This document shows, in pieces, positions 12,101 through 23,328 of a stretch of 64,000 nucleotides of DNA. Position numbers and translations under genes: made by a program. This DNA is from Amoebophrya sp. A120 (lineage: Eukaryota > Sar > Dinophyceae > Syndiniales > Amoebophryaceae). Position 1 is the first letter of the stretch. Every line of letters begins with the position of its first letter. The stretch spans positions 6,507,923 through 6,571,922 of the forward strand of contig CAJINV010000004.1 in NCBI GenBank assembly GCA_905178155.1. Reading direction: 5' to 3'. The notes below the pieces were generated by a model. It was not told the origin of the DNA, made no database searches, and was given only the letters and a program-made list of their open reading frames with translations.

Positions 12101-15100
12101 GAGCTGGCGCTGTTCGAGAATTTTCAGTGGGAGCAGCATTTGAGGGGGAATCCCTTCCCGGTCTTCACCTTTTTGGACCGGTTGCGGCCGGCGCTGATTC
12201 GCCACGATTTCAAGGATGTGGATTTCAGTTGGAAGGAGCTGGACCCCAGAGGGGTGCAACTACTCAGTGAGGATCTTCCGACTGCTGATGTTGCATCTAC
12301 TTCGCAGGAGCTCGCGTTGTCCGAGCCGCTTTCTCAGCTGCTCGCAGCCTGGAAAAACAAGCAGACCAGCGAGGTAAGAGGAGCTACAACTAAAGCCGGA
12401 ACTTCTACAACAACTGCAGGTTCATCGAAAAAAGCCGTTGTCTATGCGACCATGGTCTTCGGAAGTTTCTTCAATCAATGGATCTCCGCCTTCGTGTACA
12501 TGTCAGCCTACGCGAAGATGCAAACCCTCGTGTTGCTGTGCTTGGATGAAGAAGCGCACAAAAAATGCGTCACAACCGGTAGCGACGTGAAAAAAGAGCA
12601 CAACTTTGACCTGCTCTGCCTCCAGGGACGGAAAAAAACCATTCTGCACAAATTCACGCTCCCGCTGATTCTCTTGAATTGGCTACCTGCAGGGATAGAC
12701 GTTTTTTGGCTGGACTTTGACGTGTTCGTGATGCAGAACCCGCTGAAAAGTTTGGAAAACCGGGTAGAACAGCTGGAAGTAGATGATACAAATGATCAAG
12801 ACAAGAAACCGGTCGAGCTCCTGGTGTCCGCCAGTTTCGGGGACGACTGCATCTGCACGGGCCTCGTGTTTATCAAATGCAAAAATGTCTGGGTCTGGAA
12901 AGTTGTGATGCAAGAAAGGGAGTAGTGAACTCACTCTAATGCGCTGCCAAGCATGGCAAGTTTTTTCCATGGTTCTGAGTTGCGTACTCTGCATGAGAAA
13001 CTGCGTCTTTGCATGACAGGGAGGAGGAGCTCTTCGCGGCCATGCAACACAGAGTTCAGAGTCATGCCAGACAAGCATGACAAATCTCGCAATCTCCCAG
13101 ACCCAGACATTTTTGCATTTGATAGTGTTCTTCCGCAACACAAAGACCGTGAAGAACTGGCTGTGGTTTCTATTAGGTTACTATCAAATGCAAATATGTT
13201 TGGGTCGGGAAGGTTGGAAGGCTTGTCATGCAGGTCTTCCAAGACGCGTGAGGTCTGTCATGCATGGCCCAGCATGACAGATTTTGTCCGACCCCTATCA
13301 TGCCCCGTCTGTATGAGAAACTCCCTCTCAGCTGTGGTCGAAAGTGAGCAGCTTTTGGCAATCATGCAACACAGATTTTTGCACTATCCAGAATTAGCAT
13401 GACAAGTTGCAATCTTCCAGACCTCCCAGACATATTTGCAATGCATAGTGACCTCTACGAGCACGTTCACTTGCACGACCAGCAGTTCTTCAGCATGTTC
13501 CTCTCCCCGAGGGAAGTATGCAAGAAAAAAACTGTGTAAGCGTAAATCTGTGATGCAGAAAATGCAAAACAGTTACACTTGTCATGCTCGACATGCATGA
13601 TCGGCTCGCTCCCTATGTGTTTTCCTTTCCTATCTGCGCATAACAAGTTTTTCCTGTCATGGCAGACAAACTTGTGATGCTGTTTTCCCAAAAGACTTTA
13701 CACTAACACAGTTTTTTTCTCGGATAGGAAGACGTGGAGAAGCTGGTGGGCTTCGAAAAAGCGTCCGCGGACAAGCTGCTCGTGAAATACCTTTTACCTA
13801 GGCTAGAAGTTCTATGAAAGTGCAGAACTCCCCCTCCCCCTCATTTGCATAGCATGACCGGCAATACAAGCATCATCAAAAGTGCCGGTTTTGCATGACA
13901 AATTTGCACTGGAGTGTAGTGCTACTTGGGCTACCAGAACTTGTCATGCAAACAGTGCCAAGAGGCAAAGGGTGGATTGGGAATTTTGCATGACAAATGA
14001 GGGGGAGGGGGAGTTGTGCACTCTCATAAGTTCCGAAGTGGGGCATCTTGGATCCGGTTACGGAGTTCGCCACCGCAGCGGAACTGGAGTCGACCGGGTG
14101 GAGCGGGGAGTTGAAAAACGTCGTCATGTTTCACTTCCTGCAGGGCGACATACGCATTACAAATATGTCTGGGTCTGGTTAAGAAGGTAAGCTTGTGATG
14201 CGCACTTCAGATCACGCGAAAATCTCTCATGCATGGACACTAGCAAAAGTTGCCCACTTCTTCTCACCAAAACACGCGATCTATCATGCGGATTAGGCAT
14301 TGAGAAACCCCCTACTTCTCAAAATTTGTGATGCTGAGCCCCGTGATGTTCCAGGCCGTTTTGGCCATGCAAAACCTGCATGACAAACTTCTGCACTCTT
14401 CTTGAATGAGACATATTTGCCATGCATACCACAGCGAAATCAACGAGAGCCACGGGGAACGGGAGTACGTGGCGAAAGCGAGGTATCCCACGAAAAAAGT
14501 TTTTCAGTTACACATTTGTTGTCAATTCAGCAACACAAATTTCTCTGCATGAAAGGGAAGACTTGCAATGCAGAAATACTACGGGAAAATACCTATGAAA
14601 CGAGGCTACTATGCATATCCGGAATGACAGAGCTTGTGTGTCTTGCTTGGCCTGCAACACAATGTTATAACTGTAACACTTTTTTCTTGCGATACGAGGC
14701 TGGAGGAGAAGAAAAAGTCGCCCATGGAAGAATTCTTCGGGCCGGGGAGTTTCGATCCTGTGTCCAAAACGTTCAATTGGACACGGTATGCAATGCAAAT
14801 ATTTCTGGGCGGTCTGGACGAAAGGTGCAAACTTGTGATGCTCTTTTTCTCTTACACAAAAATCTGTCATGCACGAGAGACTGAGGATTTCAATTTCTCA
14901 TGCTGTCTAGGCATTCTTTCTATCTGTACAAAGCCGCGGTCACATCATTATAACCTGTGATGCTAGAGGACCTAGACAACTGTACAGTCCTGACCTTCTG
15001 AGGCATGGAAAAAAACCTGCATCGCAAACTCTTCGCTTTTCCAGACCCAGACTTGTTCGCAATTCATATGAGAGTCGAGGAGCTGATTTTGAAGTCACGC

Positions 15101-15665
15101 CGGGAGAAGCGGCCCGAAACGCTTATAACCCACTCAGGTGTGACAATCTCAAGCGTTACAATAGAATTTGAGATTTGTCGTGCATGATGAGCATGACAGA
15201 CTCGCAGCGCGTTCCACTGTCTGCAATGCAAATTTCGCCAGATTGTAGTGGGGTTTGGAGCTCCGGAACTTGTCATGCGCAATCCTATGAGAATTTGCTA
15301 GATCATGCACTCTTGCATCACAGATTTCCATATTCTATTGAGACGTTGGTTTGAGATTGTAACAGCTGAGCGCGTCATAATGCTGCTCCACTGCGGGTCT
15401 CTGCCCGAGGACTCCTTGGAAGGCGCGGCTGGTGGGGTTATGCAAGAAAAAAACTGTGTGAGTGTAACTCTGTATTGCAGAAAATGCAAAACTGTTACAC
15501 TTGTCATGCTGGACATGCAGCAGAGGCAATTTTCGTGCGTGTTTTCACGTACTAGCTACGCATGACAGGTTTTCTGTGTCATGCAGAGCAAACTTGTGAT
15601 GCTATTCCTCCAAGAGATTTACACTTACACAGTTTTTTTCGTGGATAGGTGTGGAGGTCGTGTGA
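9116..15665 (+). CDS. Nucleotide-diphospho-sugar transferase-like protein (GT77-type), large
   Basis: Twelve exons: 9116-11476, 11799-11869, 12025-12870, 13130-13181, 13453-13516, 13732-13812, 14034-14150, 14434-14483, 14700-14786, 15074-15123, 15385-15438, 15653-15665. They sum to 3846 nt, giving 1281 aa. The start is the first ATG. Residues 1-60 are basic, then hydrophobic (AKASLLAATLAADSLLPALA), consistent with a secretory signal or Golgi anchor. The C-terminal third resembles the nucleotide-diphospho-sugar transferase family: LPLILLNWLPAGIDVFWLDF leading into a DFD metal/sugar-nucleotide motif near residue 1039, then CICTGLVFFRNTKT and HLHDQQFF, the order seen in GT77 arabinosyl/galactosyltransferases. 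The reaction is sugar transfer, presumably in the Golgi; donor and acceptor cannot be read. The N-terminal 800 residues are unrecognised. All eleven introns are introners and all but one lie in the 3' half. Confidence 0.78.
11477..11793 (+). mobile_element. Introner, family 3
   Basis: Begins TATTGCAATGAAAAATGCCC and ends GATATGGGGAGGGGGGATTT plus TTTTGATA. Exact duplication CTATC at 11472-11476 and 11794-11798. Contains the inner palindrome GATTTGTGGTCACAAATC. Confidence 0.92.
11870..12019 (+). mobile_element. Introner, family 6 (short)
   Basis: 150 bp. Left end TATCCTGTGCAAAAGTATCG with ACTCGTA; right end is its mirror (TACGAGTACGAT ... CACAGGATA). Flanks ACACT (11865-11869) and TTACT (12020-12024) match at 3 of 5, an older insertion. 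The frame is kept only when five bases are removed with the element. Confidence 0.85.
12871..13124 (+). mobile_element. Introner, family 1
   Basis: Family-1 ends; exact duplication GTGTT at 12866-12870 and 13125-13129. Confidence 0.93.
13182..13447 (+). mobile_element. Introner, family 1
   Basis: Family-1 ends; flanks GTTAC (13177-13181) and GTGAC (13448-13452), 4 of 5. The exon between this and the previous introner is only 52 nt. Confidence 0.9.
13517..13726 (+). mobile_element. Introner, family 5
   Basis: Left end TATGCAAGAAAAAAACTGTG, right end CAGTTTTTTTCTCGGATA. Exact duplication GGAAG at 13512-13516 and 13727-13731. Confidence 0.92.
13813..14028 (+). mobile_element. Introner, family 2
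   Basis: Family-2 ends TATGAAAGTGCAGAAC and GTGCACTCTCATA. Exact duplication AGTTC at 13808-13812 and 14029-14033. Confidence 0.92.
14151..14428 (+). mobile_element. Introner, family 1
   Basis: Left end TACGCATTACAAATATGTCT, right end ACATATTTGCCATGCATA. Flanks CGACA (14146-14150) and CCACA (14429-14433), 4 of 5. The usual right-hand CCAGACCCAG is partly lost. Confidence 0.87.
14484..14694 (-). mobile_element. Introner, family 5-like (opposite orientation likely)
   Basis: Ends TATCCCACGAAAAAAGTTTT and AACACTTTTTTCTTGCGATA. Exact duplication CGAGG at 14479-14483 and 14695-14699, so a GT-AG excision is possible here. Orientation is inferred from the distribution of the inner repeats. Confidence 0.88.
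14787..15068 (+). mobile_element. Introner, family 1 (diverged)
   Basis: Ends TATGCAATGCAAATATTTCT and CCAGACCCAGACTTGTTCGC..CATA. Flanks CACGG and TGAGA hardly match, so it is an old copy. Removing the element plus five bases restores the frame (..NWTR|VEEL..). Confidence 0.8.
15124..15379 (+). mobile_element. Introner, family 10
   Basis: Distinct inverted repeat: CTCAGGTGTGACAATCTCAA near the left end, mirrored by TTTGAGATTGTAACAGCTGA near the right. The element starts TATAACC and ends GTCATA. Flanks ACGCT (15119-15123) and ATGCT (15380-15384), 4 of 5. It is the only copy of this family in the window. Confidence 0.82.
15439..15647 (+). mobile_element. Introner, family 5
   Basis: Left end TATGCAAGAAAAAAACTGTG, right end AGTTTTTTTCGTGGATA. 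Flanks GGGGT (15434-15438) and GGTGT (15648-15652), 4 of 5. It leaves a 13-nt terminal coding exon (15653-15665). Confidence 0.88.
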
Positions 15666-17096
15666 GCAGTAGCTGTTGTATGTACACGTTGGAGAAGTAA
15701 GTAGAACAAGGCGTGTGCTATAATGCTTCTCTGTTTATTTACTCCTGTTTAATACTTCCAAAACCTTTCGGGGACCACGTAAAGCGCGTGTAGCGTGACC
15801 TGCGTCCTGGCGGACCTACAATCTATCACAAATGTACTTTGGGGCTTCAACTTTCTAGTTCTTAAATGCACGAACGGCGACCGGTACTAATAGATACTGG
15901 AATTGCTATTTCTTCAAATGAACCACAGAGCGGCACCATGTGAAGAAAATTTTGAATGGAAAAGCAATTTGCACTCGGTCTTTTGTTTCTCGCGAAGATG
16001 TTAGTGTTACTTCATTGCAAATATGCAGCCTGGAGTTCGCAAAAAATTATAGCATGGAAATGCAGCATTATTTCGGATCTTCGGAAGATAAATTTGGATC
16101 GGTTTTTCGAATTTCGTTATTCACGGTACTAGTAGAGATCACCAAAATCATGATCGAGTTTTGTTTGCTCCTTTGTCTTTGAGTTGTAAAAAATAATCGT
16201 CGCACTGGTGAAAACCGCCTGGCAGCAAACGATTGGAGTTATTCTCCCACCTGGTAAGCATTCTCCACAAAAACCGCACTGAGTCGTTTTTTGATGTGAA
16301 AAATACGCAACTCTTGTCTACTTCGTATTGACCCCGCGCTTGTTTCGCTTGTTCTACCCTGATGTGATATTATTCAGCGTTAAACTACATCCCTGCGTTT
16401 TCATATGTATCATTCTTGATTATACTCGAACCACCCATTATAAAAAACCCTGATCGACGACGGTTGTGACAACTCTATTTCCTGTTTCTCAAAAGCATGG
16501 TGCTCTTCAGCGACCAAAATTTTCCGGACGTGACGAGAAGAAAACGAAACCTCCCTCTCATGCCCGCGCTAAAGAACAAACCTGAAGAAGAAGCTACTTC
16601 GCCTCGTCCGAGAAAAGATCAAGACTTGTCAGCAGCAGCAGCGGAGGAAGCCGATCGTTTTTTTCTTGCAGGAGCCGTCGAAGCTGAAAAATATACGCAC
16701 AACAAGGGTTCTCTGGATAATTTTACCGCGATGACTCACGACCGGTGTTGTTGGATCCAAAGGACCAGTAGACCAACATCGTCAGCCAGTATTTTTACAG
16801 CCGGAGCAGAAGTTGTGATTTGCTGATGAAAATAGCGGATATTGGAATTACACCACACGACACGACCTCAAGGCGACGCCCAGATTCTTGGAGCAGCTTT
16901 TGACCAGTATACCGAGGACAACCTCGAAAGCAGCGACGACTAAGTACAACCCAACGCGCAATTGTGTAAGATAATACTTTACTACCCTGTGGTATTTCCA
17001 GCGTGCTGCCTGTTCTCCAGTCAGAAGTGTATCAGCCAAGGACGGAAAAAGCGCCGTCAACAAGGAGTTTTTCCATACACGATTTTTTCCAGAACA
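15666..17096. other. Intergenic spacer and MAF1 leader
   Basis: AT-rich, with no gene that I can support. An ATG-initiated 109-codon frame at 16497-16826 has no recognisable domain and may be chance or a leader ORF. The spacer ends in a pyrimidine run followed by AG at 17091-17092, five bases before the MAF1 ATG, a likely spliced-leader acceptor. Confidence 0.4.
17083..17092 (+). promoter_or_regulatory. Predicted trans-splice acceptor of MAF1
   Basis: Pyrimidine run TTTTTTCC then AG, followed after AACA by the ATG at 17097. Dinoflagellate mRNAs receive a spliced leader at such sites. This is positional inference. Confidence 0.4.
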
Positions 17097-20089
17097 ATGG
17101 TGTCCAGCATCGACCATGACGGACTTTCCGCGCTGCAGCGCCAGATTTCCCACGTCGACGTGGGGGAGAGAATTCTCAGCGGGCGGGTGCAGCTGTTCCA
17201 TTTGGGTAGGAATATCCCCTCCTTCCAGTCCTTCGCCGGATCGACGAACGACGTCAGTGAGGAGGTGTTTCACAGATTCAAGCACCACTCACCCCTCGGA
17301 CCGCTGAACAACCCCGCGAATAAGGCGCTGCTGAATCATTTCATACAGGTATTTAGAGCCTATGATATATACCTACACAGGAGGCTCCTGTGTTTGAGTA
17401 CCTACAAAGGACCACGAGGCTGTGTTTTATTTTGCTGATTCTCGATAATTGGAGTAGTTTTGCATGGAAATGATCCTTGCTGCGCATGATGCATGCACAA
17501 CATGAACATTCCGCAGTAAAACTGTTTATGGAATGAAATTTCATACATCAAAACCAAACCAGGTTCTCGGCATCGTCTTCCCCGAATACGACTACACCTC
17601 CCTCGCCCCCGACCGTTTCGAACCCCAGGACGACGGCTTGTACGTCGTGAACCAAATCAACTGCAACTGTTTCTCACTAGCAGAGAGACAACAAGCGGGA
17701 TTCATTAACCGCTTTTGGCAGGTGATAAGAGACGTTATCGACATCGGGAAGTGCAAGGTGTTTCTGTACAAACCGGAGTCCCTCGACGAGATCCCGCACA
17801 CGCCGCTGTTCTCCTTCTTTTACTTCTTTCTGGACCAGAAAGACAAGAAGCTGCTGTTTCTGTTCGGGTCAACTAGGTCCAAGTACCAGGGGGTCTTGCG
17901 GAACGACGATTTGTCCGACATTTCCGACGGTGTTGGATCCTCTTCCCAAGGAATGATGTCAGATGACTACGCAAGTAGCAGCGGATTGAGTACGAACGGA
18001 GGTGGCGGATCTTCTACCTCTGGTTTAAACCACCAGAACAGGTCCAGGTATCGACAAAGTAGACGCATATGCATTGCAAATATGTCTGGGTCTGGAAAGT
18101 TGGAACTTGTAATGCTGGCCTTACATTCCTATAAAATCTGTATTGCATGACTAACAAAAGTCGTAGCCTCTCTTGTCATACAAAAACGCAATTTGTCATG
18201 CGGAGGGCGGATGAGAAAGCGTCCTGCAAACTTGTCATGCTCTGCTACATAAGGAAGTGTGTTCCTTATGCACATTTTAGCATCACAAATTGCCAGACCC
18301 AGACATATTTGCATTTGATAGCGCAGCAGCTACAGCAAAAGAGGGAGTAGAAACAACGCGAACAGCTCGTCGGGAGGCGGATTCGGTGGAAACAACAGCA
18401 GTAGTGCGCAAGAACAGTTGATGTCTTCGTCCGCTGGCGTCTATCAAATGCAACAATGTCTCGATCTAGAACAGTGGAACTTGTGATGCGTTTCTTGTAT
18501 TCCCGGAAAATCTGTGTTGCATGATGAGCAGCAAAAGTAAAAGAGGGGCTTGCTTTGTCGTGCAAAAACGCAATTTGTGATGCGTGGTAGGCATCAGCAG
18601 GCGTCTCTAAAACTTGTCAGGTTGCTTGGCTGCCATTGCAAGCGCTTCAATCATGCTTAATTCAGCATCGCAGACTTCCAGACCCAGACATATTTGCAAT
18701 CCATAGCGTGAGTAGATACGGCTTTGTGCACACGACCTCGACCTCGAGCACCGGCGCGTCGGGGGGCGCGGGGAGTGATCTGAACCACAACTCGGAGAGG
18801 ACGAATACTTCTGCCAGAGCAGCTACGAGAGGACGTGCCGCCGGCCGGGGCGCAGGAACAAGCGCGAGTGCGAATAATTTCGCTGGTGTACTAGCCGCAG
18901 CCGAGTGTAGTAGTCACATCGCGGAAACGTATCCTGAGTAAAAACGTCCCCACCCCATAGTTGTCATGCAGTTCTGCATGCTGAAAATGTTTCTCATGCG
19001 GAGCCCCATGAGAAGCATTTTCTAGTCGTGTTGTGGAATTTGTGATGCTAGAATCAGCATGATGTGCTAGATCTGTGATGCTGCTGAACTAGCTAAAGAG
19101 GATCAGGCTACGAGGATAAACTTGTCATGCATAACTCCCAAAACTTGGAGATTTGTATTGCAGATCTGCCTACTTGACTATGGTGTGGGGACGTTTTTTC
19201 TCATAATAAAACCGGCTCTTTGTATAACCACCACCACCGAGGACTTCAGCATCTGAACGCGCCGATCATACCCGCCATTCTGGGCCACGATCACTACCCG
19301 AACCGGCTCGCGTATGGGGGTGCCAGGATTTGGAATTGACAAAGTTGAAAATAAATTTGTGATGCATAAAACCGATACCTCCAGTTGGAAGCCCAATTTC
19401 CAAGCGGTATGCATGACAAATTTCGGCACCGTCTAAATCCACTTCGTCATGTTGTTTGCGGACAGAGGGCGTCTTTTGTCATGCTACTTTCGCAGCTCTA
19501 TCGCAGACCCCAAACAGGCTGACCGTCGGCCTCGCTTGCCATCCCTGCAAGAGAGGCTCTTCTTGCATTGCAATTTACGCATGAGGAATTGTTGCAAGTT
19601 TGTCGACTTCAATCCTGACGCTAGTATATCGCGTCGCAGTCCGAAGACATGATCTCGGACTCCTCCAACATGTCCATGCGGAGCTCCCCCAACTCCTCCG
19701 GCGGGTTCCAGGGCGATTTATTCTGCGTAAAAACGCCCCCACCCCACAGTCAAGATGGGAAATGTGCTAGACAAATCAACAAGCTTTCGTTGTTTCGCAT
19801 GACAAGTTTGTCCGCATAGTGTGATCCTGTTTAGCTAGTTCCATTAGCATCACAGATCTAGCATATCATGCTGATCCGAGCATCACAAATTACGAAACAC
19901 GACTAGGAAAGGCTTTTCATGGGGCTCCGCATGAGAAATATTTTCAGCATGCAGATTTGCATTACAACTATGGGCTGGGGACGTTTTTACAGAGGATGGG
20001 ATTACGGCTTCCAGTACGTTTCGGACGACAGCGAAGGCAGCGCCGGGGAAGACGCCAGCGGCCAGAGGAGCGGCCAGTTGAAAGGATGA
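17097..20089 (+). CDS. MAF1: MAF1, repressor of RNA polymerase III
   Basis: Exons 17097-17348, 17563-18067, 18326-18441, 18711-18929, 19214-19312, 19634-19718, 20004-20089 total 1362 nt (453 aa). MAF1 binds RNA polymerase III and represses tRNA and 5S transcription under stress. The N-terminus (LSALQRQISHVDVGERILSG) matches the family's first conserved block. After the GT-AG intron 17349-17562 come FPEYDYTSLAPDRF, the VNQINCNCFS segment and SFFYFFLDQKDKKLLFLFGS, the order and spacing of the later MAF1 blocks. The core ends near residue 190. The remaining 260 residues are Ser/Gly/Asn-rich, with an Arg/Gly/Ala patch and a His run, and look disordered. This tail is much longer than in typical MAF1 and hosts all five introners, while the core has only the canonical intron. 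Confidence 0.88.
18068..18320 (+). mobile_element. Introner, family 1
   Basis: Family-1 ends; flanks ACGCA (18063-18067) and GCGCA (18321-18325), 4 of 5. Confidence 0.9.
18442..18705 (+). mobile_element. Introner, family 1
   Basis: Left end diverged (TATCAAATGCAACAATGTCT), right end CCAGACCCAGACATATTTGC..CATA. Flanks GCGTC (18437-18441) and GCGTG (18706-18710), 4 of 5. Confidence 0.88.
18930..19208 (+). mobile_element. Introner, family 4
   Basis: Left end TATCCTGAGTAAAAACGTCC, right end GGGGACGTTTTTTCTCATAATA. Flanks AAACG (18925-18929) and AAACC (19209-19213), 4 of 5. Confidence 0.88.
19313..19628 (+). mobile_element. Introner, family 9
   Basis: Left end with GGAATTGACAAAGTTGAA, right end with TTTGTCGACTTCAATCCTGA and GTATA. 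Exact duplication TCGCG at 19308-19312 and 19629-19633. Confidence 0.9.
19719..19998 (-). mobile_element. Introner, family 4
   Basis: Ends TATTCTGCGTAAAAACGCCC and GGGGACGTTTTTACAGAGGATG. Flanks CGATT (19714-19718) and GGATT (19999-20003), 4 of 5. The interior reads as the reverse of the copy at 18930 (shared TCATGCTGATCCGAGCATCA-like centre), so the strand is tentative. Confidence 0.85.
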
Positions 20090-21685
20090 TTATAAAGCGC
20101 GGTGCTTTATTTACATTTTATTTGATGCTTGCGCGTTAGGCTCTTGTTTGAAATTGTGTTCTTGGCCGGGTGGCACTGTATAGTTCTAGTTTCGGCCTGC
20201 CATGATGTGGCCGCTTGATGGCGGATTTCGAGCTGCTGCGTGAATGGCAGACACTGAAAATTTCAAATAGATTCTCAAAAAAAAAAAGTATGAAAAAAGT
20301 AGACGTACTATCTTACAACAGCGAATTTCTTTACACGCCAGATGTTGGCCGCTGCGACACGTCCAAGCGATTTTATGTGCGCGGTATCTTCACACGGAAA
20401 TCCCCGCCCCATAGCAGTGTTCGTGAAGGCCAGTTCCAGACTTGATGTCAACTACTATAATTCGGTTTGATGTCAACAAAGGTCCTATCGTTCGGTCATT
20501 TCGTGGTCCAGGTCGTCATGTAGTACTTCAAAAGAAAAACTCTTCCACAAAACTTTTGTACCGCCGCACCAACTGAGTGCAGCGAGCGTACCAAACGGTA
20601 GGGACAAGTTCAAGTAGTTCCCGCGATCAAAGACCACAAGCTCAAGCCCCGCCGCGTCAGATTGGCATCGCACAGCAGGAGGTTTTTGTTTCTGGTAATA
20701 TCGGAGAAGTTGTTCTTGTTTCTTTTCATAGTATGGATCCGGCAGTAATGCCAATGAATGAAAATTCAAGGAGCTCGGTGGACTGGTAGTATCCTCAAAG
20801 TGAAAACGAAAAACCGGATGTATCGTTTGCAAAGAAGATGCTTACTCACACGATATTGGGGCTTCGAAAGATCTCCCTCTGCAATCTCTCATGAAAATTG
20901 ATAGATGATCGATGAAAGTGAGTGAATATCCACACTGATCCGAACCCCTGTTGTCGCTTGCTCTCTCGGTCGGTCCGCAAAATTCATAAGTACAAAACAA
21001 ACGTAAACACTCACCCAATTCTCTCGTCTTTGGCTTTACCCACCGCTCCGCAAAAATTTTGATCCCGCAAAATGAAAATCAAAACTGGATCGCTAGAGCC
21101 AGATGGTCTTCATCTCGAGCAGGTTGAATTCGATCGTGGGGGACTTCTATAGAAGGCGTGCGATTGATGCCTACTGCTCTCTGCCGAGCAGGGTAGAAAA
21201 TTGAAATCTGCGCGCTGATTTCCGAGCTTTCTGCTCACCCGCCGAAGGGCCAAGCATCAAAGAAAGGGGACAACCTACTTACAAACTTTCGAAATAACCA
21301 CAGCGACATTCTTTTTTGGAGCGTAGTTTCGCAGAACGCGACCTGCATTCGAATTGGAAATAAAAGCGAAGGAGCATTCGCATTTTGCTTGCTGTAAGTA
21401 AAACGAAAAACTGTGATTGCTAATAAACAAGACTACAAAGCTCGCCTGTAACAATAGGGGGATCTTCTTCCTCACTTCTTTCTCAAGCATTTTGCTACTT
21501 ACACAAATAAGCCCCTGCTGGGAAAGATTGGAGAACAAACTTGGAAAACCTACAGCAAAATCGGAGTAGTGCTTACATTTTTACTCCTACATCCAGCCCA
21601 CGAATAACACACTGCTCCCTGTGTTGAGCCGTTTCTCCTCTCGCGATCGATCTCAAGGTCGCGCGAGTAAGTGTTTCAGAACATC
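20090..21685. other. Intergenic spacer with one copy of a diverged repeat
   Basis: No gene supported. About 20463-20710 is related to about 23985-24163: both carry CATTCGGTCATTT-like sequence, then GCCGCGTCAGATTG and AGGAGGTTTTTGTTTCT in the same order. A TTTCAG at 21674-21679 just before the ATG at 21686 is a possible leader acceptor. Confidence 0.45.
20463..20710 (+). repeat. Diverged intergenic repeat, copy 1
   Basis: Shares in order, with 23985-24163, the words TTCGGTCATTTC, GTAGTA, GATCAAA, CGCCGCGTCAGATTG and GGAGGTTTTTGTTTCT. Together the two copies flank the PPR gene as direct repeats. Confidence 0.6.
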
Positions 21686-22639
21686 ATGGCGCCCCTCTTT
21701 CGTCGCGTACTTGCCGCTGTTGGTGCTGCCATGTCTCTCCACTTGCGCGGAGAATTACTATTCGGCGCGCTCCTGCTGGGCGGACGTGGTGCTTTTGAAG
21801 CTTCTTGGATGAATGCCAGCCACTCTGTTCACCCGTTCGTGGTCGCTGTCCGGGTGCGGTTAACATCTCGGCCGGGAAGCAGCAATGATGGCACCCCCCT
21901 CGGGAGGAAGGCAGCTGGATCTCCCGAGTCAGAAGTTGGTGGGGGGCGCCGCAGCTTGCGTGGCGAAATAGGCAAAAATCTGCCCTCCGTTACGCCAGGG
22001 AATGCTGGAGCTGTGGGAAGGAGCGCTCCTCGTGCTGACGGAGGTCAGGGAAGTCGCCTACTGAAAGAGTCCGCGAAGGCCGCCTACAGGGGGCTACTAG
22101 ACGAGTGCAGGAGAAAAGGCGACACGAAAGGCGCGAGACAGGTGTTGCAAGATATGGAGGCTGCGAATATCGTGCCGGATGTCGCCTGCTACAACTCTTT
22201 ACTGGCCGCCTACGGCAACAGCAAAAACACGGCTGGCGCGCGACGGGTATTGAAAGATATGAAGGCCGCGAATGTCGTTCCGGATGTCGTCACGTACAAC
22301 AGGTTAGTCAACGCGTACAGAAAAAGAGGCGACCTGGACGGCGCGCGGCGGGCGTTTGGGGAAATGGAGGACGCGGGCCTCGTGCCAAACGCCGTCACCT
22401 ATCGGCACATGATGGGAGCGCACATAGCTAAACATAAACGAGACGGCAGCGATGCCTGCGAGGATATCGAACAGGTCTTGGATTTGATGGAGGTGGCCCG
22501 CGTGGAGCCTGATCGCGCCATATTCACTGCGATGATTGACTATTATGTTTCTTCCGGCAGAAAAGAGCAGGCCAAACTATTACGGGAGGTGTATGACAGA
22601 TGGGAGGGCCAGACGAGCAACTTCACACCTACAGTTTGA
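21686..22639 (+). CDS. Pentatricopeptide repeat (PPR) protein
   Basis: Single exon, 317 aa, no introner. The first ATG follows TTTCAG. The N-terminus (MAPLFRRVLAAVGAAMSLHL) is basic and hydrophobic with few acids, consistent with organelle targeting or a signal peptide. From about residue 135 onward there are about five helical-hairpin repeats of 35 residues with the PPR signature: VPDVACYNSLLAAYGNS, VVPDVVTYNRLVNAYRKRGD, LVPNAVTYRHMMGAHIAKH and VEPDRAIFTAMIDYYVSSGR. PPR proteins bind organellar RNA and act in processing, stability or editing. The array is short, so the target cannot be inferred. Repeats in the middle are nearly identical to one another at DNA level, suggesting recent internal duplication. 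It lies between two copies of an intergenic repeat. Confidence 0.85.
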   Translation: MAPLFRRVLAAVGAAMSLHLRGELLFGALLLGGRGAFEASWMNASHSVHPFVVAVRVRLTSRPGSSNDGTPLGRKAAGSPESEVGGGRRSLRGEIGKNLPSVTPGNAGAVGRSAPRADGGQGSRLLKESAKAAYRGLLDECRRKGDTKGARQVLQDMEAANIVPDVACYNSLLAAYGNSKNTAGARRVLKDMKAANVVPDVVTYNRLVNAYRKRGDLDGARRAFGEMEDAGLVPNAVTYRHMMGAHIAKHKRDGSDACEDIEQVLDLMEVARVEPDRAIFTAMIDYYVSSGRKEQAKLLREVYDRWEGQTSNFTPTV

Positions 22640-23328
22640 ATGCAAAGGAGCAAAACGCGGCCTCCAGCTGGTTTGGCTGCTTTGGTGCCGCCAAACGCCT
22701 TATGTCGACTTTCAGGGGGATTGCTCTACTTTTTTTTCCTTGTCTCTTCGCTCTTTTTTTTCTATCTTGTAGCTATAGGCAGCTTTTATTTTTTTCTTCT
22801 TCTATTGCCATCGCGGATGGCGATGGTACCACTGTCAAGATGGCATGTTTAATTCTAGCAAAGCATCTACCTTTGCCGTACCATCCCGCTTCAGGAGTAT
22901 TTTTAGCGAAAGCATATGTCTGATCTGCCTAAAGCTTAAGCGTCTGACAGCTTTTTTCATATGAAAATAAACGTAATCTTCATCAATTTCACACTTGCAC
23001 TTACCACGTTATTGTCCAGCTTTCTTGCTTGATGCGCTATTTCTGTCTCTTTATCTCCAAGAGCTGTAGATTGTAGAAAAAAAACTAAAACAGCGACTTC
23101 AAAGTTTTAAAAGGAAAAGGCTTTATAGTTCTGCTTTGTCTCTTCTGATTGTCGCTGTTTTCGTTGCTTTGCTTTTTTTCCTTGGCTATCTTCTCTTTTA
23201 TCTATCTTGTAGTTGTAGGCCACTATTATTTTTTTCCTCTTCCATATCCATTGCCATTGCCGTTTTTCACCGTTGCCATTGCTGATTTCGCGACCAGGCG
23301 GTCGTTTTCGACCGTCTGGTGTGACGGC

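Noticed and set aside
16497-16826. 109-aa ATG-initiated ORF upstream of MAF1
   Set aside because: No homology or motif recognised and it ends before the MAF1 leader; kept only as a note in the spacer.
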